Shown here piece after piece: positions 35,656-48,299 of a DNA stretch of 64,000 nucleotides. Numbering within the stretch: the first letter of the stretch is position 1; the number at the start of each line of letters is the position of its first letter. The stretch lies in NCBI GenBank assembly GCA_020091685.1, contig CM034597.1, positions 4,598,532 through 4,662,531 on the forward strand, written 5' to 3'. The translations under genes were made by a program, and so were the position numbers. This DNA comes from Lutjanus erythropterus (lineage: Eukaryota > Chordata > Actinopteri > Lutjaniformes > Lutjanidae). The notes under the pieces were generated by a model, which had not been told where the DNA came from, did no database searches, and saw only the letters and a program-made list of their open reading frames with translations.

Positions 35656-37009
35656 GGTCATAAAAACATAAAGGCATAAAAGTCATAAAAAAAAGCTTTG
35701 TCAAGATTATTCAAAGATTCAGAATCACAGAAGTCCTTCAGCATACAGTTATGAATGTGCACACACAAAAAAATTGTCTGTTCGGTCCTGTACTATTCGA
35801 GATTAGCTGCAGACAAGCTGTAGGTCCAGTGATCATGCACACACTCAATCACTGGAAGCTCTGCTTACGCCTGGCAGGAATAATAAAGCAGAAACCACAG
35901 GCACGTGACAAATTCAAATAAATCAGTGCCTTGACCTAACCAAACCATAGCCATGGCAGATAATATCATTATCATCATTATATCAGGCAGTCAAAACAAT
36001 GTTGTTCTGCGGAGAGGGACACCAGATCAGAAAACACAACCATAATAAATCGTGCGGAAAAGTGTAGAACTTTTCAACAGGAGACTGGTTTGTTTACCTG
36101 ACTGACAAATCTACACCCACAGGCTTTCATTCCTCCAGTCTGCACACTTTGAATGTCTTGAGCAGAACTGGCGATGCCAGTGAAACAACACCTGTCTTAT
36201 GAGTGAAGACGTTTAATAAGGTAACATGAGTACTTCCAAAGCTGCCACTTTCACCAGAACAATGGGGTTGCTCTGGGGCAGAACAACATGTTCCTCAAAA
36301 ATTCAACACATACCTATGCATTTTACTGTATTCATGCTAGCTGATGTTATTTAGACAGACTTGATGTCAGGTGGACACCGTTAATAAAACCTGGTTTTCT
36401 TCTCACTGCCTTCAAAAGATGTCAGAGTTGGTTTTCATTGTTTCCCACAAACCTAACCAGAGTTGTCTCCAGTCATACATAGAGTACAGTATAAACCAAT
36501 GTGTATACAGCTGGCTTAGTTCCCAGAAAAGTTAGCAAAAACACACTTAATTACTTTTTTATTGTAATTTAAGCAATGAAATCCACCATCCAACAAATCT
36601 AGCTCATTATGGCTACAAGATAAAATCAGTGTTTTTCAGTTTACCTGAAACCAGAAGACCAAGCTAACATGCCACAAGAGGATTTTAAGAGATATGGACA
36701 TGTGCAATTATTTCCATTAATTATGAAATCACTCATTCCAAATGACCAAAAGGATGGTGCCAATTAATCAAAAAGACGAACCAAGCAAAACAAGGCAGAA
36801 ACAAACTGTGCCCTTACAATAACATAGTGATTCTTGGGTTGGATATGGATTTCACAGTTAGTGGTCATCACCAGGGTCAGACAGCGACATGAGTGAAAAG
36901 TTGCAAAGCTTTATCTTCAGCACCTCTTCTAGAAACCATGCTACAGGCACTAAACCAAACATTTCTTTGGTCTTCCTGAAACAGTCAAACATGTACTTGT
37001 GGTTGGGTG

Positions 37010-37575
37010 GATGAGTAGGAAGGTCAAGATGTAGAGAGGTTGGCCAGTCAGTTAGTTAGTAGGTAGGACAGTAGGTAGGTAGATAGATAGATAGATAGGG
37101 CAGTCAACTGGACAGTATGTAGGTCTGTAGGTATGTACAAAGGGATGTACATAGGTCAGTCGGTAGGCAATTCAGTCGGTCGGTTGGTAGGGTAGTAAGT
37201 AGGGAGGTCAGTCTGTAGGCAGGCTGGTCGGTTGGTTGGTAGGGCGGTGAGTAGGTTGGACGTTAATCACTGAAACGTGTTCTTGCAGTTGGGCATATAA
37301 ATAGGTCAGTTGGTAGGTAGATCAGTCGGTTAGTTGATAGGGTGGTAAGGGTTAGGGTGGTTGGTAGGTCGGTAGATAGATAGGCAGGTCAGTCAGTTAG
37401 TTACTATGTAGGACGGTAGGTAGGTTGGTCAGTTGGTTGGTAGGGTGGTAAGTCGGTAGGTCAGACAGGTAGGTAGGTTGTTAACCAGTCAAACATGCTC
37501 TTGTGGTTGGATGAATGGGTAGGTGAGTCGGTAGGTAGATAGGTAGGTGGCTCAGTCAGTAGGAAGAAAGAAGAA
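37010..37575. repeat. Degenerate GGTA/GTCA tetranucleotide array
   Basis: About 560 bp of interspersed GGTAGGTA, GATAGATAGATA, GGTCAGTCGGT and GGTTGGTAGGG motifs. Two longer-range repeats (CTTGTGGTTGG at 36996 and 37501; CAGTCAAACATG at 36976 and 37486) show a higher-order duplication of about 500 bp. The array ends about 320 bp from the splice donor of exon 37895-38036. Confidence 0.8.
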
Positions 37576-37894
37576 ACAGGCTACAGCTCTCATCAGAACT
37601 CACCAGCACTAGTTACAAAAAACACAACAGGTGCTTTTGAGGTACCATGGTTAACAGTGAACACAAATAGGGATGTGGGAGTGAGTCCAGTAGAGTGTGT
37701 AATGTGTTGTCTGCACACATGAGCAGCAGCTTTAATGTAAGGGCAACACAGGGTCACATTACCATGATAAACCCCTTCAGCTGTCAGAGAATCTGAGGAG
37801 TGAGGACAGGCTGGGGGAAGGCAGGAGAAGGAGTGAACCAGCGAGGACACGTGGCATGTGTGGAAGATTAGTGAGACAGGCAGTCGGGTCTTAC

Positions 37895-38036
37895 CCTCTA
37901 AGACGGTGAGCTTGGCGCTGGTGTTGATCTCCCCCACACTGTTGGTGGCTGTGCATTCATAGATGGCCTCGTCGCGGTGGGTCCTCAAAGGCTGGATACG
38001 CAGCACTGAGCCTGAACCGTCATCAAACTCTATCAC
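37895..38036 (-). CDS. ptprf: ptprf exon encoding the second half of Ig domain 1
   Basis: The minus strand reads 142 bp from an acceptor ending CTGGCCAG to a donor GAGG|GTAAGA. It encodes 47 codons plus one base, so the exit phase is 1. The first codon, GTG (Val), continues directly from the Glu ending exon 51316-51461, giving [20 protein letters not shown] across the junction. The second Ig cysteine lies in a typical D-x-A-x-Y-x-C motif (RDEAIYEC, exon residues 21-28). The closing strand [10 protein letters not shown] matches LAR proteins, and [18 protein letters not shown] is closest to PTPRF among the three vertebrate paralogues as I remember them. The histidine in PLRTHRDE is a small departure from mammalian forms. 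The next exon should begin by completing a phase-1 codon and encode Ig domain 2, but it is not recognisable below this point. The reading frame stays open past the donor into the intron, which is not coding. Confidence 0.93.
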
Positions 38037-40258
38037 CTGGCCAGATGACAGCAGAGGGGGATTAAAGTAATCAGCGGTGACATTTCTATTCTAATTCATG
38101 TCAGTTTGGTCCTCTCTGTTACAGATTCATATACACACGGGTCATCTATGGCGGGCATTAGGTACAAGATGGGTGAGCAATGACTCCCCAGTCCTGAGGA
38201 AAAGCAGGAAAAAGCGGTTGTAAAGTTGCCATAAACTTTTGAAAGGCGTTTGAAAAGACCGCTGGATGCAAAGTGTGTGCTGCACTCTAACGAAGAATAA
38301 AATGCACTGTACTGAGGTTTGCTGTGACGTTTGGAATTTCAGACAAAATTCCAAGTGAAGCCCAAAGCTTCAAAACACTGGATTCATACTTTATGCAAAC
38401 ACTTCTTGGTGAAATACTGGCAGAGATGGCAGCATATGATGGATTTACCTCAAGAGCTGGCTGCAGCTAAATGTGCCACTCACTGAAGAAAGACAGTCAA
38501 AGGTTCCTGAAGAATCCATCCAAAATATCACACCTAGTGAATGAGTTTTTTTTTTTTTTGCTTTTTAATTTTGAGTGACTATTAATTTCATTAGGTTGAC
38601 TGTTTCTAACATAGTAGTGCACAAGGTGTCAGCCGTCAGCTGGAGTCGCAGCAGCTGCCTCTGAATGCAAACAGAATATGAAATCTGTCTCGGCTCAATA
38701 GAATGACTTTGAAAACAGCAAAGAACTTATTTTAATGAATTTTGTTTGCTTATAATATGAAGAATTAGAAATTATCACTTCACATGAGGCTGTTCAGGCA
38801 GACAGTAATATATCACAGGTGAGAAACTTGGCATTTCAACCTCACAGCTGCAGTGAAGGTCAAGCTGCATGCAACTTGCGCAGTTTATATGTTCATTATA
38901 ATGTTAATTAATGTTGAAATTTTGTTCTCCTGCCTCAACGATCATTAATACCACCAGATAACAGACTGAAGTGGTCAGGTTTAGAACCCACAATTCTCCT
39001 TGTTCAGTATTTGCCTGAAATAGGCTATGACCAATGTGTTTTGACGGTATAACTGAAATTATACCTTAAAATCAAATACATTTCCCAGGATAGTGAGCTT
39101 CTATTCCCTGGACAGAAAATTCAAAATTTTTGCAAAAAAATATTAACCCCAACTGTCTTAATCTTGTTCACTTAAAGAACAAAGGAGTTTCAAGGAACTT
39201 TTTCACATCAATATATAATAAGTCTAATCGATAAAGACGTGATCTGATATAAATGCATTACATTTTTCTTATTGAAATAAGCTTCGCTCTGTGCTCCATG
39301 AGGAAAGTTAATGTTATGACTATGCTCAGAATCTGATTATAAAATATTGGAGATGGACTAACACAGAGTTGATAATTATGTTATGTTGTTATGAACTGCA
39401 GCTTTATCCAGAGCTGCTACCACACCCATTACATCTCCTGTTTGTGACATTTTGAGAAGTCGAGATTTTTCATTAAACTCCGGTTGGTTATTCCGGTTGA
39501 GACGGTTCTATCATCTCTAGGCTAAGTTGTCACCAGTCTCCATTGCTCTTGCTGCTTCTTGTCATTTGCTTGTGTACATGTACAACACTGCACAGCTACA
39601 TGGGTTATCAAATCCAAAGACAACAGGAGGATCTGAGCCTACAGAGATCTGTCAGACAGGCTGGAAACAAACCAGCACTTTATCAAGATTATTTTACTTG
39701 GAAGTCAAAGTAAAAGTTAACACAACTGGAATGCTGCTAACAGTCCCTCCCTGCAGAGGGAATCTGTGAGTGTGCACAACTGCATGAAGTAGGTGCTTAG
39801 TTTTATTCAGTGGACATCATCATTATTGGATATCATATCTCTAGAAGTCTTTATAGCTCAGAGTAATGGTGCGAGGGAAAAAAAACAATTGTCTAAGGCA
39901 CTGTGTAGAAAGTTAAATTAATCTAGGAGGAAGGGAGATATAAAAAGTTGGAAATTAAATATAAAAATGGAAAAAAGACATTGTTAAAAAAAAAAAAAAA
40001 AAACTTTAAGTGTAATAACCCAAAATTGAAAGGAGGTTGGTTTGCAATCTGAGGTGGATGTAACCACGGACGTTTATGACCTGTCTGATCATCTGACTGC
40101 TTGTGTTTTTCTGTCTAATTTATTTTTTAGGAATATGTCTCTGTATTCCCAGTTTCCAACAACTACGGTGAATGGCTAGTAATTTTAGTTTAGTTCAATT
40201 ACTATCACAAGAGAGCTTCAAGTGTTTTTGGAGAACATTATGATGTCACACTAAAGTT

Positions 40259-40570
40259 TACCTTTGACCTTTTGAATATCAATTGTCATCACATCATCAT
40301 TTTATTCTGTTAGATAGATCATGTGAAATGTTAGCAAATGAAATGTAAAGTTGTGGCCAGTTCATCGTTGAGCCAAAGTGGACATTTGTACCAGATGTAA
40401 TGAAAACACTGAGGTATCATGTTCATGAAAATGGGACGGACCTGAGGTCGCAGTGATCTTGACCTTTGACCCCTAAATTCCAAACAATTGATCCTTGAGT
40501 CAAAGTGGGCATTTGCGCCAACTTTGAACAGTTTTCATGCAAAATGAACGGGATGGACTGATGGAAGGAC
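40259..40570. repeat. Dispersed fish repeat with a TGACCTTTGACCCC core (copy 2)
   Basis: Contains CCAAAGTGGACATTTGTACC, GGTCGCAGTGATCTTGACCT and GTCAAAGTGGGCATTTGCGC, the same family as 35500-35655 with the unit seen twice in diverged form. Confidence 0.5.
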
Positions 40571-41155
40571 AAGGACACCCCGAACACAGGATTATTCTTC
40601 TAATTTTGAGGAACTGAGCTGGTGGGAGTAAAAGGATGGAGTTCTTACAGATCTTGATCATGTTTCTTGGAGTGACCTGAGTCATGACCCTCAGAGCAGC
40701 TGAAGGAGGATGTATACGGTGATGAGCCTGACTGGATAACAGGTATGTGAGGGGCTTTAGGAATGTTGGGGGGGTAAAGACTCAGGGGTCAGGGCACTGG
40801 GCCTTACACTTCCGCTCCACTGCAGTATGTGTGACTGGCAGGAATCACATTCTCACTCTAATGAAGGAGGTGCAGAGCTGCACTCTCTTCCTGCCATAGT
40901 AGGAGGTCAACCCACCCCGCACACAGGGAAGCCATCAGTTTGAGGAACACTTACCTTAAAGGAGAAACCTGGTACTGAAAATGACATGAGCCGATTATAT
41001 AGCATGGTAAAGGAGCTTGCAAATGGGAAAAAAAAGGTACCAGGATTGCAGGAAACACTGTATACTAAAACCAGGGAAATCAAAACAGAGACCAGAGACT
41101 GGTTTGGGATAACACTAACCCTGAAACATCTTCAACCCCTGACAGAACAATTCAA

Positions 41156-41968
41156 CCAAAAGTGGCAAAAGTACACAGTCTTTACTCAAACAGACGTACA
41201 GATATTTGTGTAAAAAATAGACTCTGGTAAAAGTATAAGTACTGATTCAGCTTCTTTACTACAGTAAAAGTAAAAAAGTACAGGCTCTGAAATGTACTCA
41301 AAGTACAAAAATAAAAAGTTGTCCTCTGAAAAACATTTCTACTGTCTATTTCTGTACAAAGCTAACTGAACCTCACCCTTTCTCCACGGTTGAGTCTCAG
41401 TCTGTCTCTTTCATCTTGTTACCCCTTGTTTGGCTCGTTATGTCTTTAACATTGTTTTTGTCTTGTTATGTCTTTTTCATCTTGTTAAACATTTTTTTTT
41501 TGTCTCATTTCCTCTTCATGCCATGTTTTTTGTCTTGTCCTGTTATGTCTTTTTCACCTCATTATGTCTTGGTACATCTTTTATGCGGTTTTTGTTTTTT
41601 CGTCTTGTTACAACTTGTCTGGTCTTTTTTAGTCTTATTACATCTTTTATATCGTGGCCCTATTACATCTGTTTCATCATTGTTTTCTTGTTACATTTTT
41701 TTACATCATTGTTGTCTCGTTACATCTTTTATGTTGTTTGTCTTGCTTTTGAAATCAGTCTTGATGTTGGGAAGATGATGCACAATGTCGCAAAACATAA
41801 ATAATCTATAATTCCCCTCAAATGCAATAATCTTTGAGTTAGAAAGTACAGATATTTGTGTTCAAATGTAGGGAGTAAAAGTAAAAAGTTGCTAGAAAAA
41901 TAAATACTCAAGTAAAGTACATATAGATACCTGAAAATATTAAAAGCATTTGTTACTTCCCACCTCTA
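41156..41968 (-). mobile_element. Minisatellite-bearing MITE, copy 5
   Basis: Reverse orientation. The left end AAAGTGGCAAAAGTACACAG corresponds to the right terminus of the plus-strand copies. Next come GATTCAGCTTCTTTACTACA, an array of (TTTTTGTCTTGTTATGTC) units about 41400-41740, TGAAATCAGTCTTGATGTTG and the terminus TTGTTACTTCCCACCTCT. The array produces two overlapping hydrophobic open frames that are artefacts. Confidence 0.7.
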
Positions 41969-42124
41969 AATTCAACATTAACAGTTTAACAAGAAATTCA
42001 GTCATATGTTTTCAAACAGCAGAAAATGATTGTGACAACAACAAACAGTATTATAATTATTATTACAAGAATTATTTCCTGCCAGTGCAACCATGTTTTC
42101 TACAGATTACATTCATATGAATTG

Positions 42125-42200
42125 GCAATGAGATCGTACTTTATTGATGCCCAGTGGGGAAGTTAGGAATAGAACTGCTGAAGGTGGTGCACACAGTGCA
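42125..42200. repeat. Possible LINE 3' end fragment
   Basis: GTACTTTATTGATGCCCAGT GGGGAAGTTAGG resembles the conserved 3' tail of several fish LINE families. Only this tail is present. Confidence 0.35.
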
Positions 42201-42431
42201 AAATATCTGTAGATGAATTCAATTCTTCAGAGAGACACTTGGCAATGGCACGACACAAACAGATATGACAACATGATAAAGGAGCAGCAATTGAAAAGAG
42301 AAAATCCTGCAGGACAATGAATGGTGCTGAAGATATCGCCTCTGTTTTGATGGTTGAACACAGGGGAGCAGTGGCACCATCCTGAATCTCGAACGGAGAT
42401 ATCTAACCCTTAAGACTTTCAATAAGGCTAA

Positions 42432-43905
42432 GGGCCCTATCTTACGCTGATCTAAAGCACAAGTGGCAAGCGCGAGGCGCAACGCATTTAATTTATTCAA
42501 GGTGTGTCCAAATCCACATTTGCTGTCTTGTGCCAGGGGCAGGAGTGATATTTTGCCCTGCCCCGCCCTTTGCGCCACCAGCGCAAAGCGGGATACACCT
42601 ATTAGGTATGCCCATGTGCCCTCATTAATTCACAGGCGAGATTAGGCCGAACATGCAATAAACCAATCAGAAAGTCAGCTCTCATCACCTTTAAGAGGCA
42701 GGTGAGTCAGCAGCGCAAGTGGAGGCAGCATGAAGGCGGATTTACCAGGAAGAAACAAAGAGAAAAGATTTACGTGTAAGTGAGGAGACAGATCTCTTGT
42801 TTCGAGGACTGAGAGCGTGAGAGCACGCAATATATGTAGACAGCAGGACGTCTCCAAAACAGCTTCATGTGTAAATAGTTTACATTAACGCCTGCAAAAA
42901 CCAATACAATAAAGGAACCACAAATATATTTTAACCTGAAGCACCTTGAAATTGTGGTGCGGCAGAGAGGGGAGGTGAACCGGTCCAGTATAGCCGTGAA
43001 GGTTCCCGGTTCCGTTGGCCCACCTGAGCCAGGTGGAGGAGCAGTTACATGGCTATCCGTGCTCCTCCTCCTCCTCCTCCTCCTCTCATCATCGCTCCTC
43101 AATTACACACAGATCTATCCAACCAGCTCTGATAGAAGCACACATAACTTTTTCTCTCCCGGCTGGGCTGGACTCGTGTGGTCAAATATAGTGTCTTGTA
43201 TATTTTATATGTTATAGATCATAATTGTTTAATCATTGTTTTTCTGGATCATAACAAACAGGCAGACACAAACACTACAGTTGCTCCACCTGTCATACTG
43301 ACTCATCTGATAAAGACGATCTGACAGCTGTGATCGCGGCCCGTGTGCACTTTGCAGGTCTGTTTAGATTTATTAGGCTTTATAATTATATATATTTTTT
43401 CCTAATTAATGAGTTTATCTTTAAAGACACATGTGCGCACGACTGTTTAACATTAATGAAAAGTGTTCTGTGAGCGCAAGATACACGCCAACACTTTTAA
43501 CTTCAATATTTACACTTTATTGCTGACAGAAAACATGTTCAAATAACATTTAACTAATCAACAGTCCTGTGTGAGGAAGATAATGACCATAAGTGAAGGT
43601 GTCTTGTGATTGTGAAGACGTGTGTGTTTCGGCCAAGCCCGCCTGGTGCTATCTTGTGCTCAAAGACCACAGACTTTGCGCTTCGACCAGGTTTTGGCTG
43701 GTCTAAAGCACAAGTGGTTTTTTCTCCAATGCGCTGAGCACAAGATAGCAAACGCGCCGGGCCACGCGCCGGGCCACGTGCCAGGCCATGCCACACAAGC
43801 GCATTTGCTATCTTACACACATGGCAAAAATGGCGCTGGTGTAAGATAGCAAAACCACTTGCACTGGCAGTGCAACTGCTTTGCGCCAGGTGTAAGATAG
43901 GGCCC
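42432..43905. mobile_element. Harbinger-like non-autonomous element with TAA target duplication
   Basis: Both ends carry GGGCCCTATCTTAC as a perfect 14-bp inverted repeat, flanked by TAA on each side (42429-42431 and 43906-43908). A 3-bp TWA duplication is characteristic of PIF/Harbinger. The subterminal DNA is rich in GCGC-containing words (GCGAGGCGCAACGC, TTTGCGCCACCAGCGCAAAG). The segment near CAATAAACCAATCAGAAAGT and CATGAAGGCGGATTTACCAG matches a known fish element in which it precedes a Myb-like coding region. The frames here are short and broken and no transposase is recognisable. Length is 1,474 bp. Confidence 0.75.
43058..43086. repeat. CTC trinucleotide microsatellite
   Basis: A run of CTCCTCCTC units inside the Harbinger-like element; its Leu-rich translation is incidental. 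Confidence 0.8.
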
Positions 43906-44029
43906 TAAGAGTCTAAGAGCGAAGTCAAGATTATTTTCACCCAATATAACACTTGATATAAATAAGGAAAAAAAATACTCATGACAATTCAAGCATAAAT
44001 GTGCACAGAGCACATTGTAACAAGTGGTA

Positions 44030-45167
44030 CTGTTGTACTCAAGACTTGACTTGGTCACTTTTTGAAGGCCTTGTCTCAGTCTCAGACTTGGGGTTTTATT
44101 TCTAGACCACAATTGCAATCACTAAACATCCTGGTCATCATCTTGTTTATATGTTCATATCATTACTGTGATTGGATGTAAAACTTTCTGCTTCAAATGC
44201 AGCAATAACTCAACTCATTTCTAATTAGAAATTTTGGGTACTGTTAACGGCTCTCACCCCTCCCTGCCCCCCTTCACAAACACACTAAAAATGAATGAAG
44301 TGAATGCGAGAGAGGAAGCTGTGGCTGTCTGGGAGGAGGAGATGTCAGCCAAATCTTCTTTGATAAAATTTGACATCCTAAACCACAAAGAGTTCATTTG
44401 AAAAACAGTGCCCAAGAGAAAGCAGACAGCAGTGTGTAAATGCAAAGCTTGCTGAGACGACTTTAACCATGTCAAAACTTTACTGGCACTTAAAAAGGAA
44501 GCATAAAGAAAAGTCAAAGTGACATTAGTAAAGCCTACATAGCTAACATTAAAAATCTGCCTGTGTACCAAAACTCTTCAGAAATTTATTCAATTCTCAC
44601 CCAAAGAGATTTAGTGAATATTAGCTACATTAGCTACCTATACTGTATGATGTAGGGCGCTAGTTTCAGGTGCTTGTCATAGATTTGCTAACTGGCTAGG
44701 TGGCAATTAGGCTATTTAGTGATAATTAATGCATTGTTCACTTTGTGAGAGATTAAAGGGACAGGACATGTGGTAACAAATTGTTGTTCGTTTTTGCTTG
44801 TGATAAACTGACAAAACAGGTCACATGAAACCACGTAGCCAATAAGTACAAAGTTGCATCAATATTAGCTAATGTCAGCTCTGACATAAACGATACATGT
44901 TGTGGTACCAGTCCCTCAGAGAGAACTAGAGATATGATGTGCGTCACTTGGTCTTGACTCTGTCTTTCCCTGCCTTGGCCTTAGTTTTCACTCGTTCTCT
45001 CACTGCCTTGGCCTTGGTCTTGACTCTGTCTCTCCATTCCTTGGCCTTGGCTTTGACTTAGTCTCTCCCTGACCTTGACTCAAATCCTCATAGTAATGGT
45101 CTTTTCTCAGACTCTGGTCTTGGTCATGGCTTGGTATCAGTTTAGGTGGTCTTGACTACAATGCTGG
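44030..45167. mobile_element. Element with TTGTACTCAAGAC inverted ends and a decayed BED zinc finger
   Basis: The left end TGTTGTACTCAAGACTTGAC and the reverse complement of the right end, ATTGTAGTCAAGACCACC, are inverted. A tandem stretch at 44945-45080 repeats CCTTGGCCTTGG and TTGACTCTGTCTCTCC. Between about 44427 and 44515 the plus strand encodes CKCKAC in one frame. After a one-base shift it reads MSKLYWHLKRKHKEK. Together they resemble a C-x2-C...H-x-H BED-type finger as found in hAT transposases. Stops and a frame change show it is a relic. Subterminal TTGGTC/CTTGGTCATG words are typical of a fish repeat family. Confidence 0.5.
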
Positions 45168-47461
45168 TAATCCAAATGTAATCAAATCAACCAGCAGGGA
45201 TCAGTGGCCACATGAATTTATTAAAAGTTGTAATATTTATTCAACTAAAAGCCTCATAGCCTATGTCTATGGCTCAGTGCCTTTCCCTCTAAATTTTGTT
45301 GATGGCTAGTCTTGAGTCACCCAAGGCTAGTTACGGAGGCCAAATCCAAGTAAAGAAAAGTTTGAGGGAAATAGTTTTTTTTTTTTTTTGCCAAAACAGC
45401 TTATTTGAAAGTAAAGGTTGCAGAGCCCTGGACCAGAGCATATCTGGAGGTGTTCTAGTGACCGCTGCAAAGTGCAACATGAGGGTCACATAACCAAATG
45501 GAGAGGCCAAACTACCACTAATGTGAGAAAGTTTCTCCACTGGCTCCAATTACCTTCTTACAATATAATGTTAGACCACTGATGAGCTGTCATTCTCCAG
45601 ATATTGTGCGCAGATACGGATCACATGTTGATACCAGGTGGAGACGGGTTCTTAGACTTGTTCTAATTTACATGTATCCAACTATCTATCTCTAAAGAAA
45701 TATCTACTCAGTAGACTGCACATTTAAGTCTTGAAATTTGAATTAATCAGCCGTTATTTAACTTTATCAGCAAAATATATGTAACATTCCTTCAACATTT
45801 AATGAGACTATGCATAGACATATGAGGAACCCTCCACTGAAAAGACATGATTTGTAGTATTAAGGATTCTATTTCCTGTATTAATCAATCAAAAGCTACT
45901 TCTCTACAGACTAAATGTAATAAAAGGGTTGTTAAAGGAGAAGTAGAGAGCTGGACTGTCTGCCTGCATTGGGAGGAGGTACACCCACCCCACACACAGG
46001 GTAGCCATCAGTTTGAGTAATGCTGAGCAGACAGGTGGAAGATAATTCCTATTACTCACGACGACGTGAACCAAGTGTCTCCATCTACGCAGGACTCATG
46101 TTGAGTCACTTCACTTGAAGTCATTTGGGTTGGCTGGCAGCTAATGAGCCTTCCTACTGCTCCAGAGTCCTGCAGGAAGGCTCGTACCAGCCTATTAATT
46201 AAGAAGTTGTGGGGTGCATTAATGCAGCTGCATGCATAAAAAGTCTACATTTTGGTCTTACTCCAGTGCACAAAGACCCTGCACATTCAAATGCTGAAGA
46301 GACGCAGCAGGAGACCATGAGAATGTCTGTATGAGTGAATTATGTAGACAAATTACAGCACATAATCCATCCCTTTGAATAATTTGCTCACCATCTTTTT
46401 TGTCAAACCACATCAGGCAGCTGCTTACAGAAATGTTATACATTTGAACTTTCAACAACATTCTTGAAAGCAGCCCTGTCCAGGACTCACATCTCTTACG
46501 TCACAGTTCAAAATGTCTTTATTCTCTCTTTAAGTAGCTGATTTGCTGCCAGAATCACAAAAACACACAGTAACCACTGGTGGACAACCAGGAAATAATA
46601 GGAACTAGATTAGAGTGGCTCAGAAGGAGATTCTGGATTCCTGGATTCCAGGTCAAAGTACAAGACCATCAAGCAACTGTGCAAATGTCAAACAACAAAA
46701 AAATCTTCCATTTACTACTTGCATGGCAGCAGGGATGAACGAAACTTTGTATCTCTTGGTCCTCACAACAGGAACCCTTTAGATGAAAACCTGAAGGTAA
46801 CACTTTAAACTCTGACCAAAGGGGCTGATCTTGGTAGTCCAGAAAGGACTTTGCCTTCCTAAACACCTGCTTGTTATATAGGTCAGTAAGCTACCTTGAC
46901 TCCTCTCAGAAATCTTAGCCACTAGCCACTTTGATGAGGCTACCAAGCCTTTCTATACCAAGTGACACTACAAAACTTTAAACCTGACTCAATAAAACTG
47001 CTATCATCTCTGATCAGGCATGAAAAGAATGCACTTTCCTCAAAAAAAAAAGCTGCTGTTAGAACTTTCTGGCATAGAGGCAGCATGAGATTCAAAGCAC
47101 AATCTGTTATCCAGAACAAAACTCAAGTATATAGGGTTAGGGTTGATAAACATGTCTTTATTTTTGACATGTTTTATTGGAGAGCACAGATGGAAAGTCT
47201 CTGAAATTCTCCTCATGATAGTGGATAGTAATTTTGACATGTTTTTATTCTAAGGAATCATCTAAGCCTTTCTCAGTACAGAGTATGGAAAGTTCAAACT
47301 CATGTTCTTAGGAGTTCAAACATTGCCAGTTAAATTCAGGAAACCAGACTGTTGAGAATCTACCAGACCAAGATGCCAGTGTGTGCACAACGCAACCCAC
47401 CAAACACCTAACATGATTTCAACGTTGTCTTTTGGGCTAAATCTGGTCAGTCTGTCGTGGC

Positions 47462-47590
47462 CTTTATTTAGCTCCAGAAACATATTGAAATTTGTGTTTA
47501 GTCCATCCGATTTGGTCCAAATATATCCCGAAATTAGATGTTAAAATTTGGGTTCCGTTTGGTCCGTCCAATTTGGTCCAAATGTCGCCT
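47462..47590. repeat. Local duplication of about 60 bp
   Basis: GTTTAGTCCATCCGATTTGG TCCAAATAT and CGTTTGGTCCGTCCAATTTG GTCCAAATGTCGCC are adjacent diverged copies. Confidence 0.5.
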
Positions 47591-48299
47591 AAAAACAGAT
47601 GTTGTTCATTAGTACTTATCTGCCATTGTTTCAAGTAGGCCTGTATTATCCAACTGACTGGATTTCCATAACTGGGCTTTATCAAAGTCTGGATCACTCC
47701 AGAGATTGCCCAGACACTGGGTGATACCAGCCCATCAGGGAAAACACAGGGGGAGAGGGGAGGCCTAAGGGCTCCTCAATGACTATTTCAACCCAGCATA
47801 ATCCTCACCAATGTACAGTATCTGGCAAACAAATCACTCCTAAAAGGATTATGGACTGCAGCTCAACAACAGCATTCCCTGTAGCCCCACTGATCTATTT
47901 GCATGGTACATCCCCAGAGCAGATAGAACAGCAGATGCCTTAGCAAGACCAGAGGACGGGGACTATGCATTTATTTAAACAAAATCTGGTGCTGGACGCT
48001 TTTATAATAGAGTCACTCCTCTGCTAACCTAGAACATCTCATGGAAAGTGTAGGCCTTTAAATATGCCCAGAGAGTTTACATTTATTGTTGTGACTCCAG
48101 CATGTGCATATATATATTGCAATGAAAAAATTACATGCTGACATTAGCGACCAACAGACTACAACATCCAGAGGCAGCCCGTATTGTTGCAGGTGACTTC
48201 ACTCCAACCTGAAGACTGTGCTCTCCACATTCCATGTCTAGAAATGCATTAATGCCTAAATCGCTATGAGTTCTATGAATGCTAATCAACATACATATT

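Larger units (their letters stand above)
1..37894 (-). other. Non-coding sequence downstream of the Ig1 exons, probably ptprf intron
   Basis: No further LAR exon was recognised below 37895. I looked for Ig2 hallmarks (a tryptophan-phenylalanine-lysine-aspartate-phenylalanine stretch and an NPDPE motif) in minus-strand reading and did not see them, but the reading was by eye and a short exon could be missed. Outside the listed repeats I see nothing identifiable in 1-660, 1470-2730, 3960-6640, 7350-8760, 17645-21790, 24090-25890, 28440-28475 and 33480-37000. This is ordinary AT-rich DNA with scattered poly-A or poly-T runs and stop codons in all frames. A GC-richer patch at 8280-8660 has short ORFs on both strands but no recognisable protein. 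Confidence 0.55.

Noticed and set aside
41416-41804. Two overlapping plus-strand hydrophobic ORFs of about 120 residues
   Set aside because: Same array in the opposite orientation; both frames open, no unique sequence.
42954-43217. ORF with a poly-leucine stretch resembling a signal or membrane segment
   Set aside because: The leucines come from a CTC microsatellite inside a Harbinger-like element.
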